Source of the DNA: Streptomyces camponoticapitis
GTDB lineage: Bacteria; Actinomycetota; Actinomycetes; Streptomycetales; Streptomycetaceae
Length of the DNA stretch: 64,000 nucleotides
Assembly: GCF_014646115.1 (NCBI RefSeq)
Contig: NZ_BMMV01000009.1
Location: 186,001-250,000 of the forward strand
Direction of reading: 5' to 3'
A program made the translations under genes and the position numbers. A model generated the notes under the pieces. That model made no database searches, had not been told where the DNA came from, and saw only the letters and a program-made list of their open reading frames with translations. Shown here piece after piece: positions 28,908-36,779 of this stretch (its first letter is position 1; every line of letters begins with the position of its first letter).

Positions 28908-31808
28908 CTACGCGGTCACGATGTTGACCAGCTTCGGCGCCCGCACGATCACCTTGCGGATGCCCGCGCCGCCCAGCGCGGCGACGACCGCGGCATCACC
29001 CAGCGCCAGCGCTTCCAGCTCCTCGTCCGAGATCGACGGGGAGACCTCCAGCCGCGCCTTGACCTTCCCCTTGATCTGTACGACGCAGGTGACGGTCTCG
29101 TCCACCACATACGCCGGATCGGCGACCGGGAAGGCCTCGTGCGCGACCGAGCCGGTGTGCCCCAGCCTGCGCCACAGCTCCTCGGCGACGTGCGGCGCCA
29201 GCGGCGCCACCAGCAGCACCAGCCGCTCCGCGACCGAGCGGGCGACCGGTCCGCCCACCTTGGTCAGATGGTTGTTCAGCTCGGTGATCTTGGCGATGGC
29301 GGTGTTGAACCGCAGCGTCGCCATGTCCTGGCCGACCCCGTCGATCGCCTTGTGCAGGGCTCGCAGCGTCGCCACGTCGATGTCGGCGTCCGGCAGGTCG
29401 ACGACCGTGACCTCACCGGTCGCCTCGTCCACGACGTTGCGCCACAGGCGCTGCAGGAGCCGGTACTGGCCCACCACCGCGCGGGTGTCCCACGGCCGTG
29501 ACACATCCAGCGGACCCATCGCCATCTCGTACAGCCGCAGCGTGTCGGCGCCGTACTCGGCGAAGATCTCGTCCGGAGTGACCGCGTTCTTCAGGGACTT
29601 GCCCATCTTGCCCAGCAGCCGGCTGACCTTCTCGCCCCGGAACCAGTAGCCGTCCTCCCGCTCCTCGACCTCGTTGGCCTCGACAGCGATGCCGCGGCTG
29701 TCGCGGTAGACGAAGGCCTGGATCATGCCCTGGTTGTACAGCTTGTGGAACGGCTCGACCGAGGAGACATGGCCCAGGTCGAACAGCACCTTGGACCAGA
29801 AGCGCGCGTACAGCAGGTGCAGCACGGCGTGCTCGGCGCCGCCCACGTACAGGTCGACACCGCCGTGCGGCATGCCGTCGCGGGGGCCCATCCAGTACTG
29901 CTCCACCGCCGGGTCGACCAGCTTCTCGGAGTTGTGCGGATCCAGGTAGCGCATCTCGTACCAGCACGAACCGGCCCAGTTCGGCATGGTGTTGGTCTCG
30001 CGGCGGTAGCGCCGTACGCCCTTGCCGTCGCCCAGGTCCAGCTCGACGGCCACCCAGTCCTCGTTGCGCGACAGCGGTGTCTCGGGCCGGGTGTCGGCGT
30101 CGTCCGGGTCGAACGTGCGCGGTGAGTAGTCGTCGACCTCGGGCAGCTCCAGCGGCAGCATCGACTCGGGCAGCGCGTGCGCGATGCCGTCCTCGTCGTA
30201 GACGACGGGGAAGGGCTCGCCCCAGTAGCGCTGCCGGCTGAACAGCCAGTCACGCAGCCGGAAGTTGACGGTTCCCTCGCCAATGCCCTCGGCGGCCAGC
30301 CATTCGGTGATCTTCGCCTTGGCATCGACGACGCCCAGTCCGTCCAGGGTGAGGGCGGCGGACGACGAGTTGACGATCTTCGCGTCGTACGAGGCGAACG
30401 CGTCGTCCCACTCGGAGGGGTCGGTGCCCCGGCCGTCGCTCGGCTCCACGACACAGCGCATCGACAGTTCGAAAGCGCGTGCAAACGCAAAGTCACGGCT
30501 GTCGTGCGCCGGGACGGCCATGATCGCGCCGGTGCCGTACCCCATCAGCACGTAGTCCGCGATGAAGACCGGAATCCGCTCACCGTTGGCCGGATTGGTC
30601 GCGTAGGCGCCCGTGAAGACGCCCGTCTTGTCCTTGGCCTCGGCCTGCCTCTCGACGTCGGACTTCGAGGCGGCCTGCTTGCGGTACGCGCCGACGGCGT
30701 CGGCGGGCGACGCGTGGCCGCCCGTCCACACGTCGTGCGTGCCCTCGGGCCAGGCGGCCGGGACGATCTTCTCGACCAGCTCGTGCTCGGGCGCCAGGAC
30801 CATGTACGTGGCGCCGAACAGCGTGTCCTGACGGGTCGTGAAGACAGTGATGGCACCCGCGTCGCCGACCGGGAAGTCGACGCGCGCGCCCTCGCTGCGC
30901 CCGATCCAGTTGCGCTGCTGCTGCTTGATGGCATCGGGCCAGTCCAGCGCGTCCAGGTCGGTCAGCAGCCGGTCGGCGTACGCGGTGATGCGCATGTTCC
31001 ACTGGCGCAGCTTGGACTTGAAGACCGGGAAGTTGCCGCGCTCGGAGCGTCCGTCGGCGGTGACTTCCTCGTTCGCCAGAACGGTGCCCAGACCGGGGCA
31101 CCAGTTGACGGGGGCCTCGGAGGCGTACGCCAGCCGGTACTCGCCCAGGACGCCGGCGCGCTCCTTCTCCGTCAGCTCGCTCCAGCTCCGGCCGTCCGGC
31201 GTCGGGCGCTCGCCGCTCTCGAACCGCGCCACCAGCTCGCTGATCGGGCGGGCCCCGTCGGCGTCCGGGTCGTACCAGGAGTTGAAGATCTGTACGAAGA
31301 TCCACTGGGTCCAGCGGTAGAACTCGGGGTCGATGGTGGCGATCGAGCGCCGCTTGTCGTGCCCCAGGCCCAGCCGGCGCAGCTGCCGCGTCATGTTCTC
31401 CATGGCGGCCTCGGTCGACTCCCGGGGGTGGGTGCCGCTGCTGATCGCGTACTGCTCGGCGGGCAGGCCGAAGGCGTCGAAGCCCAGCGTGTGCAGCACG
31501 TTGTACCCGCTCATGCGCTGGTGGCGGGCGTAGACGTCGGTGGCGATGTAGCCGAGCGGGTGCCCCACGTGCAGCCCGGTCCCGGAGGGGTACGGGAACA
31601 TGTCCATGACGTACTTCTTGGGGCGCGCGACGACGTCCGGGTCCCCGGCCAGGTCGCCGGCCGGGTTCGGCGCCTCGTAGGTGCCCTCGCTGTCCCAGAA
31701 GTCCTGCCAGCGTGCCTCGATGTCGGCGGCCATGGCAGCCGTGTAGCGGTGCGGCGCGGTCGTCGCGGTCGTCTCCGCGCCGGCGGCGGCCGGATTCGTC
31801 TCGCTCAT
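28908..31808 (-). CDS. leuS: Leucyl-tRNA synthetase
   Basis: Class I synthetase, 966 residues, charging tRNA-Leu. The HIGH-type motif is in PYPSGTGLHVGHPLGY, the editing (CP1) domain lies near residues 240-430, and the KMSKS-type loop is GKMGKSLKN near residue 710. The start is ATG 31808 after AGAGGA. The frame stays open upstream through the leader region, but a terminator hairpin and a separate leader peptide there show that the extension is not coding. Expression is probably attenuated by leucine supply (leader at 31918-31956). Confidence 0.97.
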   Translation of the reverse strand: MSETNPAAAGAETTATTAPHRYTAAMAADIEARWQDFWDSEGTYEAPNPAGDLAGDPDVVARPKKYVMDMFPYPSGTGLHVGHPLGYIATDVYARHQRMSGYNVLHTLGFDAFGLPAEQYAISSGTHPRESTEAAMENMTRQLRRLGLGHDKRRSIATIDPEFYRWTQWIFVQIFNSWYDPDADGARPISELVARFESGERPTPDGRSWSELTEKERAGVLGEYRLAYASEAPVNWCPGLGTVLANEEVTADGRSERGNFPVFKSKLRQWNMRITAYADRLLTDLDALDWPDAIKQQQRNWIGRSEGARVDFPVGDAGAITVFTTRQDTLFGATYMVLAPEHELVEKIVPAAWPEGTHDVWTGGHASPADAVGAYRKQAASKSDVERQAEAKDKTGVFTGAYATNPANGERIPVFIADYVLMGYGTGAIMAVPAHDSRDFAFARAFELSMRCVVEPSDGRGTDPSEWDDAFASYDAKIVNSSSAALTLDGLGVVDAKAKITEWLAAEGIGEGTVNFRLRDWLFSRQRYWGEPFPVVYDEDGIAHALPESMLPLELPEVDDYSPRTFDPDDADTRPETPLSRNEDWVAVELDLGDGKGVRRYRRETNTMPNWAGSCWYEMRYLDPHNSEKLVDPAVEQYWMGPRDGMPHGGVDLYVGGAEHAVLHLLYARFWSKVLFDLGHVSSVEPFHKLYNQGMIQAFVYRDSRGIAVEANEVEEREDGYWFRGEKVSRLLGKMGKSLKNAVTPDEIFAEYGADTLRLYEMAMGPLDVSRPWDTRAVVGQYRLLQRLWRNVVDEATGEVTVVDLPDADIDVATLRALHKAIDGVGQDMATLRFNTAIAKITELNNHLTKVGGPVARSVAERLVLLVAPLAPHVAEELWRRLGHTGSVAHEAFPVADPAYVVDETVTCVVQIKGKVKARLEVSPSISDEELEALALGDAAVVAALGGAGIRKVIVRAPKLVNIVTA

Positions 31809-31848
31809 GTCCTCTGAAGCTCCATCGATCGTCTCTGCTGCGGGAATG

Positions 31849-31873
31849 AAAAAACCCCTCACACAGGAGGGGG
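31849..31873 (-). terminator. leuS attenuator terminator
   Basis: On the minus strand CCCCTC, a six-base loop, GAGGGG and six T residues form a classic intrinsic terminator. It ends 40 bases before the leuS ATG, inside the 5' leader, so it must control read-through into leuS. Confidence 0.85.
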
Positions 31874-31874
31874 C

Positions 31875-31928
31875 AGCCACGCTGATTCCGACCGGATCTG
31901 TCATCCGTCGGGTCTGATCAGCGCGGCT
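31875..31928 (-). promoter_or_regulatory. Long leader hairpin overlapping the leader-peptide stop
   Basis: The 5' arm AGCCGCGCTGAT (31928-31917) contains the leader peptide's last codons and stop. It pairs over 12 bp, including one G-U, with the 3' arm ATCAGCGTGGCT (31886-31875). Inside this are CCGAC/GTCGG and GGAT/ATCC. The 3' arm ends one base before the attenuator terminator. Ribosome position on the leader peptide should decide whether this stem forms. Confidence 0.7.
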
Positions 31929-31956
31929 CGCTAAGCAGAAGGCGTACGGCACGCAT
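31918..31956 (-). CDS. leuS leader peptide
   Basis: A 12-residue open frame, MRAVRLLLSEPR, with three consecutive leucine codons (CTT CTG CTT) followed by a stop inside the leader hairpin and then a terminator. This is the layout of a leucine-responsive transcription attenuator; such attenuators have been predicted for leuS in some Streptomyces. No Shine-Dalgarno precedes the ATG. A -10-like TACCCT ends six bases upstream, so the mRNA may begin at the ATG and be leaderless. Too short for ordinary gene calling. Confidence 0.8.
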   Translation of the reverse strand: MRAVRLLLSEPR

Positions 31957-31962
31957 GCGAGC

Positions 31963-31968
31963 AGGGTA
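31963..31968 (-). promoter_or_regulatory. Candidate -10 box of the leuS leader
   Basis: TACCCT on the minus strand fits the Streptomyces TANNNT -10 pattern, six bases before the leader ATG. No convincing -35 box stands 17-19 bases upstream. Confidence 0.4.
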
Positions 31969-32355
31969 CCGCAGCGGGCCCACGGCTCGCACAGCGGATT
32001 CCGCGCCGAGGCGACCTCGCGGAGGGGCGGAGACGACGGAGGCGACCTCCCGGACGGGGTCGACCGCGCCGACGGATCCGACCGGGACGACGGATCGCGA
32101 ACGCCACCGCGACCGCCGCGCGCCGTTCGAAACCCATACAAGATCGTTCGAGGCGAGAACAGGCCATCGGCCATATGTGATTCATCAAACCTTCGGCACC
32201 CGAATTACTCCGCGTATCGACCCTATCCGGGGCAACCCCAGGGTCAGTTGACGCTCAATCCCCTCGGTAAACCTGCAAACGGCGTACTGCCCAGTTTGGA
32301 GCGACTTAGCATGCGGCAACGGGACCGCTTTGCCGAGCCATTCGGAGTTGCCCCC
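31969..32355. other. Intergenic region between the leuS leader and the cytochrome b-like gene
   Basis: 387 bases between divergent units. It should hold both promoters. I see no open frame with normal codon bias and no strong hairpin; the stretch from 32105 to 32345 is less GC-rich than its surroundings, as expected for promoter DNA. Confidence 0.5.
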
Positions 32356-33990
32356 ATGAAGCTTCAAAGCAAGATCCGCTCAGCGCCTTCCCCGAACCCG
32401 GGCATGAGCCGCTCCGTCAGGGGCGGAGTGTCGGTCGCCGCGCTCGTTCTCGTGCCTCTCCTCGCCGTAGCGGGGAGTGACGGGTTCCGCGCGATGCTCG
32501 ACTTCACCACCGGCGTTCTGTCGCTGGTGTCCCTGACGGCGGCCGTCGCCTGGGGACTGATGGCCACCGACCGGTTGCTGCTCTCCCCGCGCCACCGGCT
32601 GCTCGCCCAGGGCATCCACCGGTTCACGGCGATGGCCTCCCTCGGGTTCCTGCTGCTGCACGCCACGGTGAAGATCTCGCTCGGCCACGTCGCGCTGATC
32701 GGCGCCGTGCTCCCCTTCAGCCTCGGGATCACCGGTACGGACGCCCTCATCGGTTTCGGCTCGCTCGCCGGCCTCCTGATGGTGGTCGCCGCCGCGACCG
32801 GGGCGCTGCGCAGCGCCTTCGCCCTCCCCGGCAAGATCGCCGGCCGCTGGCGCGCGCTGCACATGCTGGCCTATCCGGCCTGGTGCTTCGCGCTGATGCA
32901 CGGCCTGTACGCGGGCCGTGCCGCCGCGACCTGGGTGATGACCATGTACTGCCTGGCGCTCGTCGCCGTCATCGGCGCCGTCTCCCTGCGGCTGCTGCCG
33001 CGGCCGGTCCAGCGCCGGCTCGCCGACAAGATCCTCAAGCTGGTCGGCGGTGTACGCGAGGCTCCCGAGCCCGAGCAGTCGGCGCGCCGCGATCTGACCC
33101 GCGAACCGCTGCCCGGCGCGGCGAACGTGCCGCAGGTGGAGTTCGAGCAGCAGTTCCCGCGCCAGCGGTCCGGCTCCGTCGGCGCGGTGCCGCTGGGCGC
33201 GACGCGTGTCCCGCCGCGCATCGCCCCGCCGTCGCCGCCTCTTTACGAGGCGGGGCGCCCGCCGAGCGCGGACCCGTTCGCGGACACCTTCGCCGCCGAC
33301 TCCTTCGCGCCTCCGTCGGCCGCGCCGTACGCCGCGTCCCCGCCGCCGGCGCCCGCCGCTCCGGCTCCCGCTCCGTATCCGGACCCGCTCGCGGACACGT
33401 TCATCGACCCGGGGGCCGCGGGACGTGGCCCAGGACCCGGACCCGGACCCGGACCCGGTACGAGGCTGTCGGCCGGGTACCGCGCGGTCTCCTTCGGCGC
33501 CGACCCCGCGCCGGGCACACCGGCGCCCGCGGCCCCGGCCTCGCCCTTCGCCGACCCCTCCGACCCGCTGACGTCGCCCGAGATCCCGTACGCCGAACGC
33601 ATCCCGATGACCGAGGAGATACCGGTCATCAGCGAGCCGTCGGCGGCCGGGGCCGGTATGTGGCCGACACCGTCGCCCCCGCCCCCCGCGCAGGCCCGGG
33701 GCCAGGAGCCGGGCATCGGCGCACCGCCGCCCGTGGCCGACCCCTACCAGCAGCCCTCTCCGTATCTGCGGCAGGAGACGTACGCGCCGGCTGAGACAAA
33801 CCCGCCCTCCGACACGTACCTACAGTCGGCCCCCTACCCGCAGCCCGATGGCACCCCGGCACCCGACCTCTACCAACAGGCCGACCTGTACCGGCAGTCG
33901 GACGACACATTCCAGCAACCCCCCGCCAACGGCGGGGGAACCCCGAGTGCCGGTGAACCCTGGTACCCATCCGCAGGAGACCGACAGTGA
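32356..33990 (+). CDS. Cytochrome b-like / ferric reductase-like membrane protein with Pro-rich tail
   Basis: 544 residues from ATG 32356, which follows CGGAG. Residues 20-230 hold about six hydrophobic helices with histidines placed as in b-type heme or ferric-reductase-like domains (GIHRFTAMASLGFLLLHATV, then RALHMLAYPAWCFALMHGLY). From residue 240 the protein is a long disordered Pro/Ala/Gly-rich cytosolic tail with a GPGPGPGPGPG run and Tyr/Gln-rich repeats near the end. Its stop overlaps the GTG of the next gene, a NuoF/ferredoxin-like flavoprotein, suggesting a two-part membrane redox module. Confidence 0.83.
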   Translation: MKLQSKIRSAPSPNPGMSRSVRGGVSVAALVLVPLLAVAGSDGFRAMLDFTTGVLSLVSLTAAVAWGLMATDRLLLSPRHRLLAQGIHRFTAMASLGFLLLHATVKISLGHVALIGAVLPFSLGITGTDALIGFGSLAGLLMVVAAATGALRSAFALPGKIAGRWRALHMLAYPAWCFALMHGLYAGRAAATWVMTMYCLALVAVIGAVSLRLLPRPVQRRLADKILKLVGGVREAPEPEQSARRDLTREPLPGAANVPQVEFEQQFPRQRSGSVGAVPLGATRVPPRIAPPSPPLYEAGRPPSADPFADTFAADSFAPPSAAPYAASPPPAPAAPAPAPYPDPLADTFIDPGAAGRGPGPGPGPGPGTRLSAGYRAVSFGADPAPGTPAPAAPASPFADPSDPLTSPEIPYAERIPMTEEIPVISEPSAAGAGMWPTPSPPPPAQARGQEPGIGAPPPVADPYQQPSPYLRQETYAPAETNPPSDTYLQSAPYPQPDGTPAPDLYQQADLYRQSDDTFQQPPANGGGTPSAGEPWYPSAGDRQ

Positions 33991-35582
33991 ACGCCCCTCT
34001 CCCCGATGTCCCCGAAGTCCGTGTCGTCGGCCTTCCCCAGCTGACACAGGGATTCGACCTCGTCGAGCGACTCGACCTCGCCATGCACCTCAAGGTGCAC
34101 GGGCCGCTGGAGCCGTTGACCGGGGAACTGCTCGCACAGCTCGCCGAGAACATCAGCCTGCGCGGACGCGGTGGCGCCGGATTCCCCTTCGGCAAGAAGC
34201 TGCGCGCCGTCGCCAAGGCGTCGATCCGGCGCGGGGTGCGTCCCGTCGTCGTCATCAACGGCAGCGAGGGCGAGCCCGCCTGCCGCAAGGACACGGTGCT
34301 GCTCAACCGCGCACCGCACCTCATCCTGGACGGCGCCCTGTTGGCGGCCGAGGCGCTCGGCGCGCGCACCCTGGTCGTCGCCGTCACCCGCAACTCCACC
34401 GAGATATCGATGCGGGCCGCGCTCGCCGAGCGCGGCCTGTCCGACCGGCGCGGGCAGCAGCTGCGGGCGCGGGTGGTCCGTACGCCCGAGCGCATGGTCT
34501 CCGGCGAGGCCTCGTCCGTGATCCGCGCGGCCAACGGCGGGCCCGCCCTGCCTCCCGGGCGCCGTGAGCGGGCCGCCGAGACGGGCGTCGGGGGCGCCCC
34601 GACGCTGCTGTCCAACGCCGAGACGTACGCGCAACTGGCCATCGGCGCCAGGATCGGCGCACGCCGCTACGGGCACACCGGGCTCGACGCGGAGCCCGGC
34701 ACCGTCATGCTCACCGTCTCCGGCGCCGTCGCGCGCCCGATGGTCGTGGAGGTGCCGACGGGCGTGCCGCTGCGGTACGTCCTCCAGCTCGCCGGCGCGC
34801 CGCCGCTGCCCCAGGGCGTGCTCACCGGCGGCTACCACGGCAACTGGATCGACTCCGTGGCGGCGCACGACGCGGTCGTCTCGCGCGAGTCGCTCGCGGC
34901 GGTGGGCGGTTCGCTGGGCGCGGGCGCGATCCTGCCGATCGGCCCGGAGACCTGCCCGCTGGGTGAGGCGCTGCGGGTGGCCAACTGGCTGGCCGCCGAG
35001 ACGGCCGGTCAGTGCGGCCCCTGCAAGCTCGGTCTGCCGGCCGCGGCGGGCGGCCTGAGCGACGTACTGAACGGGGGCGGCCCCGCCGCTCTGGAGGCGC
35101 TGCGCGAGGTGACCCAGGCGGTACGGGGGCGGGGAGCGTGCAAGCACCCCGACGGCTCCGCGCGGTTCTTCATGTCCACGCTCTCCGCCTTCACCGACGA
35201 CCTCGCCGCTCATGTGCTGGACGGCGGCTGCGGGCGCGACACCACCGGCGTGCTGCCGCTGCCCGGGCCCGGCTACGAGACGGCCGAGGAGTCCATCCCG
35301 AGCGGCGAGAAGCTGGCCGTGGACTGGACGCTCTGCCAGGGGCACGGCCTGTGCGCGGACATCGTGCCCCAGCTGATCCGGCTCGGCCCCGACGGCTTCC
35401 CCGCGCTCGCCGACGCCTCCGTACCGATGCATCTGCGGGGCGGCGCCCAGCGTGCCGTACGACGCTGCCCGGCGCTCGCGCTCCGTATCGAGCAGCCGGC
35501 GCCGCAGCGGCCCGCGCGACAGGGAGGCCCGGCGGCGCTGCCGCCCGGGGGCGGCAGGAAGGCTCTGGGCAGCGGGCGTTGA
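33987..35582 (+). CDS. NuoF-like FMN/Fe-S protein with C-terminal ferredoxin domain
   Basis: 531 residues. The NuoF-type FMN/NADH region shows LRGRGGAGFPFGKK and NGSEGEPACRKD (residues 52-100), followed by the SLBB domain. The iron-sulphur region reads AGQCGPCKLG with a later Cys in GACKHPDG; the first Cys of the usual CGxCxPC set is Ala here. A C-terminal ferredoxin-like part (residues 450-510) has CQGHGLC and RRCPAL, the spacing of [3Fe-4S] ferredoxins. It starts with GTG at 33987 and overlaps the membrane gene by four bases (GTGA). It probably moves electrons from NAD(P)H to the membrane partner. Confidence 0.85.
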   Translation: MNAPLPDVPEVRVVGLPQLTQGFDLVERLDLAMHLKVHGPLEPLTGELLAQLAENISLRGRGGAGFPFGKKLRAVAKASIRRGVRPVVVINGSEGEPACRKDTVLLNRAPHLILDGALLAAEALGARTLVVAVTRNSTEISMRAALAERGLSDRRGQQLRARVVRTPERMVSGEASSVIRAANGGPALPPGRRERAAETGVGGAPTLLSNAETYAQLAIGARIGARRYGHTGLDAEPGTVMLTVSGAVARPMVVEVPTGVPLRYVLQLAGAPPLPQGVLTGGYHGNWIDSVAAHDAVVSRESLAAVGGSLGAGAILPIGPETCPLGEALRVANWLAAETAGQCGPCKLGLPAAAGGLSDVLNGGGPAALEALREVTQAVRGRGACKHPDGSARFFMSTLSAFTDDLAAHVLDGGCGRDTTGVLPLPGPGYETAEESIPSGEKLAVDWTLCQGHGLCADIVPQLIRLGPDGFPALADASVPMHLRGGAQRAVRRCPALALRIEQPAPQRPARQGGPAALPPGGGRKALGSGR

Positions 35583-35612
35583 CGCGCCCCTGTGCGAGCC
35601 GTGCGGCGTGAG

Positions 35613-36512
35613 TCAGTGCGGCCGGTAGACGGAGACGAGGAAGGAGACGGTCACCGTGAGCGGCGTGTCCAGCGACGCGACGCTCCGGTGCACGTCTTCG
35701 GCGCTGAGGTGGTGGGCGCTCGGACCCATGAGGATCAGGTTCCGCACGTCCTCGTCGGTCATGGTGACCTCCCGCTCCACCACATCCGTACGCTCCTGCC
35801 GGAAGTGACCTGACAGTGTGCGGTGCAGCCGGTCCTCCTTGGCGGCGTCCACCGACAACATGCCGAGACTCGCCGGGAGTTCGCCGAGGTGCCGCGCGGT
35901 GGGCGTGACGACGACGAGGGCGCCGTCCGGCCGCAGGACACGCTGGAACTCGGGGCCGTTACGGGGTGCGAAGACGTTGATCACGACGTCGGCCGCGCCG
36001 CTGACGACCGGCAGCGGCTTCCAGATGTCCCAGGTCGCCGCGCCCGCCCTCCGGTGCGCCCCGGCGGCCCGGCGCAGCGCGAACTTGGAGGCGTCGAGGC
36101 CGAGTCCCACGGACCCGGGCAGCGCGTCGAGAACGGTGGCCAGGTAATAACCGGTGCCGGCCCCGGCGTCCATGACGGTGCCGTCCGGCGGGCAGAGCTC
36201 CGCGACGGTCGCGGCCAGCGCGCGTGCGAGCGGCTCGTAGTGGCCGGCCTCCAGGAAGAGCGTCCGGGCCGTCACCATGTCCGCGCTGTCGGCGTTCGCC
36301 GCGTTCGTGTTGCCGGTCAGCAGGCTGAGGTAGCCCTGGCGGGCGACGTCGAACGAATGGCCTTCGGCGCAGCCGAGGGACCTGACGCCCCGCAGGGTCG
36401 TGAACGATGCCGGGGCACCGTGCGGGGGCGCGAGCGCTCCGCCGCACAGCGGGCACCTCAGCACACCGAGGAGCCGGTGCCAAAGGTCGGGCGCGGTGGG
36501 CGAGTTGGACAC
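35613..36512 (-). CDS. RlmA-like 23S rRNA (guanine-N1)-methyltransferase family protein
   Basis: 299 residues. The N-terminal zinc finger is CPLCGGAL with CAEGHSFD (residues 19-60), the RlmA layout. A Rossmann SAM-binding core follows (MDAGAGTGYYLA near residue 115, VVINVFAPRNGPEFQRVLRP near 190). E. coli RlmA methylates G745, and Gram-positive TlrB methylates G748, giving tylosin resistance; which activity this has is open. The start is GTG 36512 with GGAGGA five bases upstream. It follows a tRNA-Ala gene and terminator on the same strand. Confidence 0.87.
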   Translation of the reverse strand: MSNSPTAPDLWHRLLGVLRCPLCGGALAPPHGAPASFTTLRGVRSLGCAEGHSFDVARQGYLSLLTGNTNAANADSADMVTARTLFLEAGHYEPLARALAATVAELCPPDGTVMDAGAGTGYYLATVLDALPGSVGLGLDASKFALRRAAGAHRRAGAATWDIWKPLPVVSGAADVVINVFAPRNGPEFQRVLRPDGALVVVTPTARHLGELPASLGMLSVDAAKEDRLHRTLSGHFRQERTDVVEREVTMTDEDVRNLILMGPSAHHLSAEDVHRSVASLDTPLTVTVSFLVSVYRPH

Positions 36513-36541
36513 GGCGTTCCTCCGCGACGGGCTGTCAACGA

Positions 36542-36580
36542 GAAGAACCCGCCCGGACAAGGCGTCCGGACGGGAACTTC
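36542..36580 (-). terminator. Terminator after the first tRNA-Ala
   Basis: A stem of CCCGCCCGGAC with GTCCGGACGGG around AAGGC, extended by GAAG/CTTC. It lies eight bases past the tRNA 3' end on the minus strand and before the methyltransferase start. Confidence 0.72.
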
Positions 36581-36587
36581 TGAGATG

Positions 36588-36660
36588 TGGAGCTAAGGAG
36601 AATTGAACTCCTGACCTCCTGCATGCCATGCAGGCGCTCTACCAACTGAGCTATAGCCCC
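36588..36660 (-). tRNA. tRNA-Ala (GGC)
   Basis: A 73-base cloverleaf without encoded CCA. The acceptor stem GGGGCTA/TAGCTCC carries the G3-U70 alanine identity pair. The D arm is GCTC/GAGC. The anticodon stem CCTGC/GCAGG has loop ATGGCAT, giving anticodon GGC, with the A32-U38 pair typical of this tRNA. The T arm is AGGAG/CTCCT with TTCAATT. Identical in sequence to the copy at 38627. Confidence 0.97.
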
Positions 36661-36779
36661 TTGTGATGCACCGCACTTCAGGCATCCCCTCGGCGGCGGT
36701 GCCAACATTACACGGTCCCTCGGCCCCACCGCCAAATCGTTTCCGATTTGCACCGATAGGACTGCTACTGTCACTCTTC

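Noticed and set aside
30177..31817. Very long plus-strand open frame opposite leuS
   Set aside because: Its translation is Gly/Arg/Val-rich with no domain and mirrors the leuS codons; long antisense frames are normal in DNA of this GC content.
31860..31960. T-box riboswitch upstream of leuS
   Set aside because: A terminator is present and GTGG occurs, but the T-box core sequence and specifier stem are not found; the Leu-codon leader peptide explains the region better.
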